Assembly: GCF_004337705.1 (NCBI RefSeq)
Contig: NZ_SKBU01000023.1
Location: 1-64,000, forward strand
Direction of reading: 5' to 3'
Length of the DNA stretch: 64,000 bases
DNA from: Rubrobacter taiwanensis
GTDB lineage: Bacteria; Actinomycetota; Rubrobacteria; Rubrobacterales; Rubrobacteraceae
This document shows, piece after piece, positions 1-7,732 of this stretch. The translations under genes were made by a program, and so were the position numbers. Positions within the stretch are counted from its first letter, which is position 1. The number at the start of each line of letters is the position of its first letter. The notes under the pieces were generated by a model. That model had not been told where the DNA came from. It saw only the letters and a program-made list of their open reading frames with translations, and searched no databases.

Positions 1-328
1 CCTCCTTGACCGCCTCAAGATGCCCCTTCTCAAGCACCCCAGCCGTAACAGCCGCCTCGTAGGCGTCGTCGGGCAGCACATCCCACCCCCCAAATACCAG
101 ATCCTCAAGCCTATAGAGAGGGACGAAGTCTTTGATCTTCGGCACGCGGTTCTCGGTGCGCTTGCCCAGACGAATGGTGCCCATCTGGGTCAGGGAACCG
201 ACCGGCCGGCCGAGCCCTCTCTTGATCAGCTCCACCCCCGCGATGAAGGCGGTGGAGACCGCCCCCATGCCCACCAGAAGTACCCCCAGCTTCCCGGAAG
301 GCTCCCGGATCTCCCTGCCCTTGCTCAT
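1..328 (-). CDS. ino1: Inositol-3-phosphate synthase, N-terminal part (cut by window edge)
   Basis: This encodes the first 109 residues of myo-inositol-1-phosphate synthase, which turns glucose-6-phosphate into inositol-1-phosphate for phosphatidylinositol and inositol-based solutes. The frame begins at an ATG (326-328) behind an AGGAG-type ribosome site. It shows the NAD-binding start GKLGVLLVGMGAVSTAF (residues about 13-28), then SLTQMGTIRLGKRTENR and KIKDFVPLYRLEDLVFGGWD, all hallmarks of the actinobacterial form. The frame stays open to base 1, so the catalytic C-terminal two thirds lie outside the window. The upstream gene is divergent. Identity is secure; whether the whole gene is intact cannot be judged. 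Confidence 0.93.
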   Translation of the reverse strand, partial: MSKGREIREPSGKLGVLLVGMGAVSTAFIAGVELIKRGLGRPVGSLTQMGTIRLGKRTENRVPKIKDFVPLYRLEDLVFGGWDVLPDDAYEAAVTAGVLEKGHLEAVKE

Positions 329-404
329 CCAGAGCTCCTCTCACTCGGGTACGTCTCGCCCAACACCGGGTAGCATACTCGAAGATCCCGGTGCAAGTTC
401 CGGT

Positions 405-411
405 TATAAAT
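405..411 (+). promoter_or_regulatory. -10 element giving a likely leaderless start
   Basis: TATAAAT ends 6 bases before the ATG at 418, and no purine-rich ribosome site lies between. Transcription starting about 7 bases after the -10 element would begin at or next to the start codon. A clear -35 is not obvious. Confidence 0.4.
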
Positions 412-417
412 ACAACC

Positions 418-1116
418 ATGAGACTACGAGAGTTCATACACCGCCTGCACGAAAACCCGATGTTGGTCATAGGGCTGCAGCTGGCCGCCGGACTCACCCT
501 GGCGCTCACGCTGCTGCTGGGCTTCGAATCGCTGGCAGAAGAGGTCTTCGAGGGCGAAACACACCGGCTGGATGAGGCGATCCTGAACTGGATCCACACC
601 ACCTTCCCCCCGCACCTCGAACCGCTCATGCTCGCCGTAACAGCGCTAGGTTACTACTGGTTCGTGGGCATCCTGCTGGCCATCGCCGCCCCAGCCCTGT
701 ACCTTCGGGGCCTGCGCTTCTCGGCCGCCCTGCTCACGATCTCAACCGCAGGCAGCATGGTGATCACTACCGCCCTGAAAGCGCTCTACCAGCGCGCCCG
801 GCCCGAACTCTTCCAGACGGACTACGTAGCCTCGTTCTACTCCTTCCCGAGCGGACACGCTACCATCTCGGTCGGATTCTACGGCGTCCTCACGATCATC
901 ATCGCCAGCCGGCTCCGGGGAGCGAGCCGCTGGGCTATCTGTACCCTGGGCCTGACCCTGATGATGGCCATAGGATTCTCCCGCCTCTACCTGGGCGTGC
1001 ACTACCCGAGCGATATCCTCGCCGGATACTTGACCGCCGGCTTCTGGGCCGCCACGGCAGCCTCAACCCTCTACACCTGGCGCCTCCTGCGAACCGTGAA
1101 AACACGCAAACACTGA
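418..1116 (+). CDS. PAP2-family membrane phosphatase
   Basis: A 232-residue integral membrane protein of the type 2 phosphatidic acid phosphatase family, likely removing phosphate from a lipid such as phosphatidate, phosphatidylglycerol phosphate or undecaprenyl pyrophosphate at the membrane. The three signature motifs are present in order: K-x6-RP (KALYQRARPEL), SGH (SFPSGHAT) and SR-x5-H-x3-D (SRLYLGVHYPSDILAGY). About six hydrophobic segments surround them. I chose ATG 418 because the first motif-bearing helix follows soon after; a GTG at 391 is in frame but has no ribosome site. It converges on the GNAT gene across a DnaA-box palindrome. The substrate cannot be read from sequence. Confidence 0.88.
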   Translation: MRLREFIHRLHENPMLVIGLQLAAGLTLALTLLLGFESLAEEVFEGETHRLDEAILNWIHTTFPPHLEPLMLAVTALGYYWFVGILLAIAAPALYLRGLRFSAALLTISTAGSMVITTALKALYQRARPELFQTDYVASFYSFPSGHATISVGFYGVLTIIIASRLRGASRWAICTLGLTLMMAIGFSRLYLGVHYPSDILAGYLTAGFWAATAASTLYTWRLLRTVKTRKH

Positions 1117-1131
1117 ACGGCCGGCACGCAA

Positions 1132-1163
1132 TTATCCACTTATCCACAACATGTTGTGGATAA
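1132..1163. promoter_or_regulatory. Cluster of three DnaA-box sequences in a perfect palindrome
   Basis: TTATCCACT (1132-1140) overlaps by one base a consensus DnaA box TTATCCACA (1140-1148), which is mirrored by TGTGGATAA (1155-1163). Bases 1140-1163 form a perfect 24-base palindrome. It lies between the 3' ends of two convergent genes, so it is not an ordinary promoter operator. It could bind DnaA (titration or reactivation type site), or the stem could act as a weak bidirectional terminator. Confidence 0.6.
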
Positions 1164-1193
1164 TCCCAAAGTCGCCTCCGACATACGGTACGG

Positions 1194-1703
1194 TCAGTCC
1201 AGGAGCTTCGCCATGGCGTACTCATCCAGGTAGCGGCCGTCCACCAGCAGGGAGTGTTTTCTGGTGCCCTCGATCTCGAATCCCATCTTCCTGTACAGCG
1301 CGATTCCGGCCGTGTTATGCGTCATGACGGTAAGCTCCAGGCGGTGTACGCCGCTCCGGCGTGCCCAGGCTTCCAGGCGTTCGAACAGGCGGGTTCCGAT
1401 ACCCCGGCCGGTAAACTCCTGCAGGATACCGACTATTATGAGCGCCGAATGCCGCTTCCGGCGCACCCGGCCGCCGAAGGCTCCGAGGAGGCCCACCAGC
1501 TCGCCTCCCCCGTCGACGACCAGCAGCGTGCTATTCTCCTGTGCCTTCACCTCCCGGATTCTCCGCCGCATCTCATCCGCCGTATGCCGGCGTTCGCCCG
1601 GTTCGTAGAGCATGAAGCTGGTCTCCCAATCCAGCTTCGTGTAGAGGTTCAGGAGCGCTCCGGCATCGCTCTCCCGGGCTTCCCGGATCTCCGGTTCAGA
1701 CAT
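1194..1703 (-). CDS. GNAT-family N-acetyltransferase
   Basis: A 169-residue GCN5-related acetyltransferase that would transfer an acetyl group from acetyl-CoA to an amine of unknown identity in the cytoplasm. The acetyl-CoA loop is seen as EFTGRGIGTRLFERLEAWAR (about residues 102-121; Q/R-x-x-G-x-G/A pattern), followed by LELTVMTHNTAGIALYRKMGF, a standard RimI/PhnO-type end. The length is normal for a single GNAT domain. It starts at ATG 1703, 18 bases after the stop of the 2H phosphoesterase gene, so the two are probably cotranscribed. Nothing in the sequence fixes the substrate. Confidence 0.85.
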   Translation of the reverse strand: MSEPEIREARESDAGALLNLYTKLDWETSFMLYEPGERRHTADEMRRRIREVKAQENSTLLVVDGGGELVGLLGAFGGRVRRKRHSALIIVGILQEFTGRGIGTRLFERLEAWARRSGVHRLELTVMTHNTAGIALYRKMGFEIEGTRKHSLLVDGRYLDEYAMAKLLD

Positions 1704-1721
1704 AGAATCCTCCAGTTCGCA

Positions 1722-2261
1722 TCACGGCCCCAGTCCCACCTGAAAGATCAGCTCGTGTTCCGCCCCTGCCCTCTGGATCAGGGCCAGGTTGTTCACCGGC
1801 ACCTTCCAGCCGAACTCCCGGTCCTTGAGCCAGCACAAGACATCCGGGAGTAGTTCCTCGAACCTCTCTCCCTGAGCGAGGGTTATGTGAGGTATCCAGT
1901 ACTCCGGCCTGTAGTAGCCGGAGATATTCTGGCCGGTCCCCGAGAGCTCGCGCCACAGCACCCGGTGCAACCAGCTGAGCGCGGGGGTTCGGACGATGGG
2001 AACGTAGAGCACGGGCCGCTCCCCGGTAAACACGCCCAGCCCGGAGGTCCGCACCTCGAAAGGAGACACCTCGCGGGCGAACCCGCGCAAGAGCTCCTTG
2101 AGCCTCCCGACGTCATACTCTTCCGCGACCTGATAGGAGAAGTGCGGCAGGTGCCCGGCGTAGTCGCCGCGGATGCCGAATCTCTCTTCCAGCCCGCTCC
2201 GGATCTCCTCCACCGCCCGGCGGTGCTCACCGACCAGCAGCGATGCAACGGCCTGCAGCAT
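1722..2261 (-). CDS. 2H phosphoesterase / 2'-5' RNA ligase-like protein
   Basis: A 179-residue protein of the 2H phosphoesterase superfamily (LigT/CPDase fold), which acts on 2',3'-cyclic or 2'-5' phosphodiester bonds. The two defining H-x-T/S motifs are spaced as expected: HFSYQ near residue 40 and HITLAQ near residue 127, each at the end of a beta strand. The length fits a single-domain member. It is the first gene of a two-gene operon with the downstream acetyltransferase. A short palindrome sits just upstream of its ATG. The first motif carries Ser instead of Thr, which occurs in the family. RNA or nucleotide substrate is unknown. Confidence 0.75.
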   Translation of the reverse strand: MLQAVASLLVGEHRRAVEEIRSGLEERFGIRGDYAGHLPHFSYQVAEEYDVGRLKELLRGFAREVSPFEVRTSGLGVFTGERPVLYVPIVRTPALSWLHRVLWRELSGTGQNISGYYRPEYWIPHITLAQGERFEELLPDVLCWLKDREFGWKVPVNNLALIQRAGAEHELIFQVGLGP

Positions 2262-2271
2262 ATCCAGCAGG

Positions 2272-2283
2272 ATGATATATCAT
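2272..2283. promoter_or_regulatory. 12-bp palindrome ATGATATATCAT upstream of the 2H phosphoesterase gene
   Basis: A perfect AT-rich palindrome ends 10 bases before the start codon at 2261 and includes a TATATC -10-like element on the minus strand. It could be a small operator or simply the promoter core. Confidence 0.3.
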
Positions 2284-2319
2284 GCCGAGATGCGCGGGCA
2301 TCATCGCCAGCGAAGAAGA

Positions 2320-3561
2320 CTACCCGGCCGCCTCGCGCAGCACCTCGACCACGAAGCCGTTGAGCTGCAGGTAGCCGGGTACGTCGCCGGGCTCGGGGTC
2401 GGCGTGGGCGAGCGCGGCGGTCACCAGCACTTCCGCGTCCGGGGCGCGTGCGGCCAGGGCGCGGGACTCGGCGACCGGGAAGTACTTGTCGCGGGGCGGA
2501 GAGGCGAGCCTCACCGGGGCCTCTATCCGCTCCGCGCGTGTGATGGGCGAGAGCTCTTCGATGCGCGCGCGCGTCTCCTGCGGCAGACCGGCGTACAGCT
2601 CGTCGAAGCGCCGGGGATCGGTATTGCCGAGGATCCGGACCACCTGCCGCGCCGCCGGTGAGAGATCCTCCGAGGAGCAGGCCCGCAGGAGCGAGAGCGG
2701 GCCTCCCGTCTCCGGCGGCAGGGCTTCGAACAGTTCTCTCAGCCCCGCGCCCGCCCGCGCGCAGGCGCGGAAGGCGGCCAGCGGGTCGGGCGAGCTCTGA
2801 TCCAGAGGCCGCAGCGCCTCTACAAACTCCGAGCCCTCCTGCGGCGGCAGACCCGCGAACAGGGAGCGGGCCACCACGAGAGACAGGTAGGGGTCGGCCT
2901 CGAACCGCACCAGCTCGCCGTCCCGCAGGTAGGTCCCGGTGGTGCCGATGCGGATCGCCTCCCGGATGTCGGTATAGGGTGCTACACCCGCCACCACCGT
3001 GACGCGCTCCCGCAGGCCGGGCTCCGATGCGGCCACCAGAGCCAGCGAGGCCCCCACCGATACCCCGGCGAGCCCCACCCGGCCGCCCTGGGTGTCTTCG
3101 TCGTTCGCGACGGCGCGGATGACGTCCACGGAAGCCTCAACCGTCTCTGCCGAGATCTCGCCCAGCGGCAGCCCGGCAGGCTCCGGGGCATAGACCACGT
3201 ACCCCGCGCGCGCCAGCCCCTCCGCCAACCGCCGGAGCGTCGGGTTCTCCCGGCCCAACGGGTCCGCGCCGGTGATAAAGACAAACGCCGGGTGCGGCCC
3301 CTCCCCCGATGGGTACGCCACGAGCGCCGGAGAGCCCGCGACATCCCGGTCCTCCAGCCGGGGCTCTCCCGTGGCGAAGCGCGCGACATCCCCGAGCAGC
3401 GGAGCCTCCAGAACCGTCCCCAGGATCACGAGCGTCCGGAGCTGGGCCGCCGCCTGCTCCCGGTAGACGAGCCCCAGAGCCAGCGCCACGGCCAGCAGTC
3501 CCGCCCCCAGAGCGAGCAGGAACCTGAGCAGGCGATTTTTCAGAAGATCTCCGGCAGGCAC
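2320..3561 (-). CDS. Alpha/beta hydrolase, membrane-anchored
   Basis: A 413-residue serine hydrolase with an N-terminal transmembrane anchor (about residues 12-32, FLLALGAGLLAVALALGLVY), so the catalytic part is probably outside the membrane. The nucleophile elbow is GVSVGAS (about residues 167-173), an oxyanion-type FITGADP follows the first core strand, and a late His sits in AALAHADPEPGD near residue 387. An internal stretch of about 100 residues between the elbow and the acid/His region is probably a lid. The start is GTG 3561. The gene diverges from the UMF1 transporter with only 46 bases between starts. The ester or lactone substrate is not predictable. Confidence 0.72.
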   Translation of the reverse strand: MPAGDLLKNRLLRFLLALGAGLLAVALALGLVYREQAAAQLRTLVILGTVLEAPLLGDVARFATGEPRLEDRDVAGSPALVAYPSGEGPHPAFVFITGADPLGRENPTLRRLAEGLARAGYVVYAPEPAGLPLGEISAETVEASVDVIRAVANDEDTQGGRVGLAGVSVGASLALVAASEPGLRERVTVVAGVAPYTDIREAIRIGTTGTYLRDGELVRFEADPYLSLVVARSLFAGLPPQEGSEFVEALRPLDQSSPDPLAAFRACARAGAGLRELFEALPPETGGPLSLLRACSSEDLSPAARQVVRILGNTDPRRFDELYAGLPQETRARIEELSPITRAERIEAPVRLASPPRDKYFPVAESRALAARAPDAEVLVTAALAHADPEPGDVPGYLQLNGFVVEVLREAAG

Positions 3562-3588
3562 GACTCCCGAACGGGTGGCGACCCTTCT

Positions 3589-3607
3589 CTAGTAATATTT
3601 ATACTAG
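3589..3607. promoter_or_regulatory. Inverted repeat overlapping promoter and start of the UMF1 gene
   Basis: CTAGTA (3589-3594) and TACTAG (3602-3607) form a 6-7-6 inverted repeat that ends at the base before the ATG at 3608. A TAATAT -10 (3593-3598) lies inside it. A bound repressor here would block the start of transcription of the transporter and sits within the divergent promoter region shared with the hydrolase. Confidence 0.4.
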
Positions 3608-4936
3608 ATGGCGGATACTTCGACACCCGTTCCCCGCAAGGTCTCCTCCGCAGCCGTGGGGGCCTGGATTGTCTACGACTTTGCGAACACGATCTTCTCG
3701 CTCAGCATCCTGAGCTACTTCTTCCCGCTGTGGCTTGGGGATGAACTCGGGGGCGGGCCGGATCTCTTCAACTACATCACCGCGGGCTCGATGCTGCTGG
3801 TCGCGCTCACCGCGCCGTTCTTCGGAGCCGTGGCCGACCTGCGGCAGCGGCGGATGCCGTACCTGATCCTGTTCACCGTGCTGGCCGGGCTTGGGGTGCT
3901 GGGGCTGGACCTCTTCGGAACCGTCGCCGCCGCCGCGGCCATCTTCATCGCGTCCAACTTCGCCTACCAGACGACCCAGGTCTTCTACAACTCGCTGCTG
4001 CCCGGCATTGCGGGCCGGCGGGGGGCCGGGAAGATCAGCGGCTACGGCGTGGCCGCCGGATACATCGGGAGCATCTTCGCCCTGCTCTTCCTGACGCTGT
4101 TCGTCACCAACGCCAGTATGATGAAGGAGATCCTGGGCCCGCTCGGGTTCTGGCTGCAGACCGACGAGGAGCTCAACTCCAACGCCTTCGTGCCCACGGC
4201 CGTGCTGTACCTCCTCTTCAGCCTCCCGGCCTTCTTCCTCGTGCCGGACCGGCGGGTGAGAGAGCCCAGACCCGTGCGGGTGCGGGAGACGTACCGGGAC
4301 ATCCTGCGGACGGTGCGCAACATCCGGCAGTACCCGGGCATGGGGGCGTTTATCATTGCCACCTTCCTCTTCACCGACGCGGCCAACACCGTGGTCACGA
4401 ACATGTCGCTCTACGGCCGGGTCGTCTTCGGCATGCAGCAGGAGGACATCCGCAACCTGCTCATCTTCTCGACCGTGTTCGCGATCCTGGGGTCTACGGC
4501 GTTCGGGTTCGTGGCCGACCGCCTCGGGCCGAAGAAGGCCATGGTGATCGTGATCTGCGTCTGGCTCACCGCCGTGCTGGTTGCCACGGCGGCCGTCGAG
4601 GCCTGGATGCTGCTGCTGGCCGGGCCGCTGGTCGGGGTGGCTCTGGGCTCCACGTGGGTGGTGAGCCGGGTGCTGCTCGTGGCCCTCTCCCCCTCCGAGA
4701 AGGTCGGGGAGTTCTTCGGGTTCTACGGGCTGGCCGGACGCTTCTCGGCCGTCACCGGCCCGCTCCTTACGGGGCTCATCCTGACCGTGTTCGGCGGTCT
4801 CGGCCCGGGAGCGTACCGTATCGCGGTCTTCTCGCTCTTCATCACGCTCTCCATCGCCCTCATAATCCTGCTCCGGGTCCCGGACAAGCGTCCGGACCGG
4901 GTGATCGAGGAGTTCTCCGCAAGCCCTCCGGGCTGA
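3608..4936 (+). CDS. UMF1 (Atg22-like) MFS transporter
   Basis: A 442-residue, 12-helix major facilitator of the UMF1 family, whose fungal member Atg22 exports amino acids from the vacuole; bacterial substrates are mostly unknown. The family start is clear: AWIVYDFANTIFSLSILSYFFPLWL (residues about 18-42), the extended W-x3-YDFAN-x3-S motif. A large loop occurs after helix 4 with the RRGAGKISGYGVAAGYIG segment typical of UMF1. The -10 element TAATAT ends 9 bases before the ATG and there is no ribosome site, so the message may be leaderless. A 10-bp hairpin at 4948-4970 follows the stop. Confidence 0.85.
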   Translation: MADTSTPVPRKVSSAAVGAWIVYDFANTIFSLSILSYFFPLWLGDELGGGPDLFNYITAGSMLLVALTAPFFGAVADLRQRRMPYLILFTVLAGLGVLGLDLFGTVAAAAAIFIASNFAYQTTQVFYNSLLPGIAGRRGAGKISGYGVAAGYIGSIFALLFLTLFVTNASMMKEILGPLGFWLQTDEELNSNAFVPTAVLYLLFSLPAFFLVPDRRVREPRPVRVRETYRDILRTVRNIRQYPGMGAFIIATFLFTDAANTVVTNMSLYGRVVFGMQQEDIRNLLIFSTVFAILGSTAFGFVADRLGPKKAMVIVICVWLTAVLVATAAVEAWMLLLAGPLVGVALGSTWVVSRVLLVALSPSEKVGEFFGFYGLAGRFSAVTGPLLTGLILTVFGGLGPGAYRIAVFSLFITLSIALIILLRVPDKRPDRVIEEFSASPPG

Positions 4937-4940
4937 TACC

Positions 4941-5720
4941 TCACCTGTGGGAGAGCCTCAGGCTCTCCCAGCTCCCGTCAGAAGCCCAGCCGCCGTCCAC
5001 CGAGAGGGCGTGGCCGTTTACGTAACCGCTCTCGACCGGGTCGGCGAGGAAGGCGACGGCCCGGGCGACGTCCTGCGGGCGCGCGAACCGGCCCATCGGG
5101 GTGCGCCCCTCGATGTCCGCGTCCGTATATCCGCCGCCGGCCTGGTCCTCCTCGTCCATCTCGGTCTTGACCCAGCCGGGGCACACGGCGTTAACCCGCA
5201 CCCCGCGGCCACCCCACTCCGCCGCCAGCGTGCGCGTCAGCCCGACGAGCCCGTGCTTGCTGGCGTTGTACGCCGAGCGGTCGGCAACCCCCAGAAGCCC
5301 GGCCACAGAGCTTACGTTCACGATGCTCCCCGCGCCCTGCTCCAGCATCGCCCGCCCGAACTCCCGGCACATGAGAAACGGGCCGGTGAGGTTCACCTCC
5401 AGCACCCGCCGCCAGTCCTCCGGCCTCGTCTCCTCGGCCGGGGAGATGTGGCTGATGCCGGCGTTGTTCACCAGCACGTCCGCACGCCCGAACCGGCCGG
5501 ACACCTCCGCCAGCATCCGCTCCGCATCCTCCTCGTTCGAAACGTCGCCGGGCAGTGGGAGCGCTGTGGCTCCCAGCTTCTCCACCTCCTCCACGGTCGC
5601 CTCAGGAGCCCGCAGGTCGTTCGCAGCGACCGCGTACCCGCGCCGGGCCAGCTCCAGCGCGACCTCCCGCCCGATGCCGCGGGCCGCTCCCGTGACGACC
5701 GCGACCCGCAGCTCAGTCAT
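4941..5720 (-). CDS. Short-chain dehydrogenase/reductase
   Basis: A 259-residue classical SDR using NAD(P)H to oxidise or reduce an alcohol/carbonyl in the cytoplasm. The cofactor loop is VTGAARGIG (residues 9-17), NNAG follows near residue 88, and the catalytic triad is Ser in VSSVAG plus Y-x3-K in YNASKHG. Asp after the second strand (ANDLRAP) favours NAD. It overlaps the 3' end of the upstream epimerase gene by 8 bases, so the two are coupled. The last ten residues (SWESLRLSHR) come from a hairpin that also looks like the terminator of the convergent transporter gene. The substrate is unknown. Confidence 0.85.
   Translation of the reverse strand: MTELRVAVVTGAARGIGREVALELARRGYAVAANDLRAPEATVEEVEKLGATALPLPGDVSNEEDAERMLAEVSGRFGRADVLVNNAGISHISPAEETRPEDWRRVLEVNLTGPFLMCREFGRAMLEQGAGSIVNVSSVAGLLGVADRSAYNASKHGLVGLTRTLAAEWGGRGVRVNAVCPGWVKTEMDEEDQAGGGYTDADIEGRTPMGRFARPQDVARAVAFLADPVESGYVNGHALSVDGGWASDGSWESLRLSHR
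4948..4970 (+). terminator. Hairpin serving as terminator of the UMF1 gene, inside the SDR 3' end
   Basis: TGGGAGAGCC - TCA - GGCTCTCCCA is a perfect 10-bp stem with a 3-base loop, 11 bases after the transporter stop codon. There is no T-run. It lies inside the last codons of the convergent SDR gene. Confidence 0.5.
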
Positions 5721-6618
5721 CCCGCGCCCCCGCGCCGGGCCTCAGCCGGCCGTTCTCGTCCAGGTAGTCCCGCCAGGAACGTCTGGGGGAGTAGCCCAGC
5801 ATCCGCTCCGCCTTGGCGCAGGAGATCCCGGCCGCGTCCTCGCGGGGGAGGGCCCGGATCTCGGGCGCCCGGTCGCCGTAGTACTTCTCGACCAGCTCCC
5901 GGAACGGCCGCCCCGTGCAGTTGTCCGGGGAGGCTATGTAGAAGACCTCGTGGCCCGGCAGGTCGCTCTCGACGGCGAGCCGGATCGCGTCCGCCAGGTC
6001 GTAGAGGTCTACGTAGCTCCAGAAGTTGGGCGAGAGGATGGAGGGGTCGCGTACCTGCGGTCCCAGGTTGCGCTCGTAGTTGCCCTCCCACTGCACCCAG
6101 CTCGGCCGGATAGAGATGCACCGGATATCGCTGCGGCGCACGGCGGCGTCCATGAGCTGCTCGGAGAAGTGCTTGGCGAGGGCGTAGGGGTCCTGCGGCC
6201 GGACCGGGTGCTCCTCGTTCACCGGCACGTAGTCCGGCAGGAACGGCCGCTCCGGGAAGAAGAAACCCGGCACCGTCTCGCTGGAGATGTTCACGAACCG
6301 CCGCACTCCGAAGCGCACCGCGGCCTCGACCGCGTTGAAGACCGCCATCAGGTTGTTCTCGAAGACCACGTGCGGCGGGTTTTTAGTCGGTTCCGGGATC
6401 GCGGCCGCGTGCACCACGGCCTCCGCCCCGCGCACGACGGCGAAGGCGTCGCCCGCGTCCGCGAGGTCCGCCTGGACGTAGGGCAGCTCGCCCGGCAGCG
6501 GGCGTTCGAAGACGGGAGGCCCCAGGTCCGTCGTTGTGACCTCGTGTCCTGCATCGGCGAGCGCGGCAGCCGCCGCACTCCCGACCTTGCCCCGTGCTCC
6601 GGTCACCAGTACGCGCAT
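5713..6618 (-). CDS. NAD-dependent epimerase/dehydratase (extended SDR)
   Basis: A 301-residue extended SDR. Its Rossmann loop [10 protein letters not shown] is at residues 6-15, Ser comes in NISSETV and the active pair in YALAKHF (Y-x3-K). Family members act on nucleotide sugars, aldoses or uronates (uronate dehydrogenases look similar). I chose ATG 6618 because MRVLVTG puts the glycine loop at the very N-terminus and AAAGGAAC precedes it; an earlier in-frame start would add 19 unlikely residues. It is followed by the overlapping SDR gene, so they form an operon divergent from the aldo/keto reductase. The exact substrate cannot be settled. Confidence 0.82.
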   Translation of the reverse strand: MRVLVTGARGKVGSAAAAALADAGHEVTTTDLGPPVFERPLPGELPYVQADLADAGDAFAVVRGAEAVVHAAAIPEPTKNPPHVVFENNLMAVFNAVEAAVRFGVRRFVNISSETVPGFFFPERPFLPDYVPVNEEHPVRPQDPYALAKHFSEQLMDAAVRRSDIRCISIRPSWVQWEGNYERNLGPQVRDPSILSPNFWSYVDLYDLADAIRLAVESDLPGHEVFYIASPDNCTGRPFRELVEKYYGDRAPEIRALPREDAAGISCAKAERMLGYSPRRSWRDYLDENGRLRPGAGARDD

Positions 6619-6725
6619 GCACCAGTTCCTTTCTCCTCGTTTTCCGGACCATCTTAGCCGATGTGCGGGGTGCACCGCGGCAGGGTATAGAATCTTGCGC
6701 GAGCGATTCGGAAAGGAGTTACATC

Positions 6726-7712
6726 TTGGAAGAGGTGCGTCTCGGCAACCAGGGCCTCACCGTCTCCCGCATAGGGCTCGGGTGCATGGGGATGAGCGAG
6801 TTCTACGGACCGGCGGACGAAGAAGAGGCGATGGCCACAATCCACCGGGCTCTGGAGCTGGGTATCAACTTCCTGGACACGGCGGACATGTACGGGGTCG
6901 GCCGCAATGAGCGGCTGGTCGGCCGCGCCATAGAAGACCGCCGGGAGGAGGTGGTGCTGGCGACCAAGTTCGGCATAGTGCGCGCCGAAGATGGGACGCG
7001 GCTGGGCATCAACGGCCGCCCGGAGTACGTGCAGCGAGCCTGCGACGCCTCACTGCTGCGGCTCGGCGTGGACCACATAGACCTCTACTACCAGCACCGG
7101 GTAGACCCGGACGTGCCCATCGAGGAGACCGTGGGCGCAATGGGAGAGCTGGTGGAGGCGGGGAAGGTTCTCTACCTGGGCCTCTCGGAGGCCGCGCCGG
7201 AGACGATCCGCCGGGCGCACGCCACGTTCCCGATCTCGGCGCTGCAGTCCGAGTACTCGCTCTGGAGCCGGGACCCGGAAGATGAAGTGCTGCCCGCAGT
7301 GCGGGAGCTCGGGATCGGATTCGTCGCCTACAGCCCGCTCGGGCGGGGTTTCCTCTCCGGCGGCATCACCGCTCCCGAAGATCTGCCAGAGGGCGACTGG
7401 CGGCGCAACAACCCCCGCTTTCAGGGCGAGAACTTCCGGAAGAATCTGGAGCTGGTAGAGCGGGTGAAGGAGATCGCGGCCGAGAAAGACGTCACGCCCG
7501 CCCAACTCGCCCTGGCCTGGGTGCTGCACCGGGGCGAGGATATCGTACCTATCCCCGGCACCAAGCGCCGCCGGTACCTGGAGGAGAACGCCGCGGCGGT
7601 GGAGATAGAGCTGGACCCGCAGGACCTGGAGCGCATAGAAGAGGCGCTGCCGAAGGGAGCGGCCGCCGGGAACCGCTACGACGAGTCCACCCTGCGCACC
7701 GTGAACCTGTAG
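6726..7712 (+). CDS. Aldo/keto reductase
   Basis: A 328-residue NADPH-dependent aldo/keto reductase TIM barrel. The catalytic tetrad is visible as Asp and Tyr in [14 protein letters not shown], Lys in VLATKFG and His in LYYQHRVD; the cofactor end is [16 protein letters not shown]. The chosen start is a TTG at 6726, seven bases after AAGGAG, giving [21 protein letters not shown] as N-terminus, which is standard for the family. An earlier ATG at 6594 in the same frame would add 44 residues with no family character. The gene diverges from the epimerase operon. Physiological substrate unknown. Confidence 0.88.
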   Translation: MEEVRLGNQGLTVSRIGLGCMGMSEFYGPADEEEAMATIHRALELGINFLDTADMYGVGRNERLVGRAIEDRREEVVLATKFGIVRAEDGTRLGINGRPEYVQRACDASLLRLGVDHIDLYYQHRVDPDVPIEETVGAMGELVEAGKVLYLGLSEAAPETIRRAHATFPISALQSEYSLWSRDPEDEVLPAVRELGIGFVAYSPLGRGFLSGGITAPEDLPEGDWRRNNPRFQGENFRKNLELVERVKEIAAEKDVTPAQLALAWVLHRGEDIVPIPGTKRRRYLEENAAAVEIELDPQDLERIEEALPKGAAAGNRYDESTLRTVNL

Positions 7713-7732
7713 GACGCGGGCAGATCGGGAAA

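Noticed and set aside
1131-1163. oriC
   Set aside because: Only three boxes in 32 bases, no AT-rich unwinding region and no dnaA/dnaN/gyr genes nearby; better seen as an isolated DnaA-box site.
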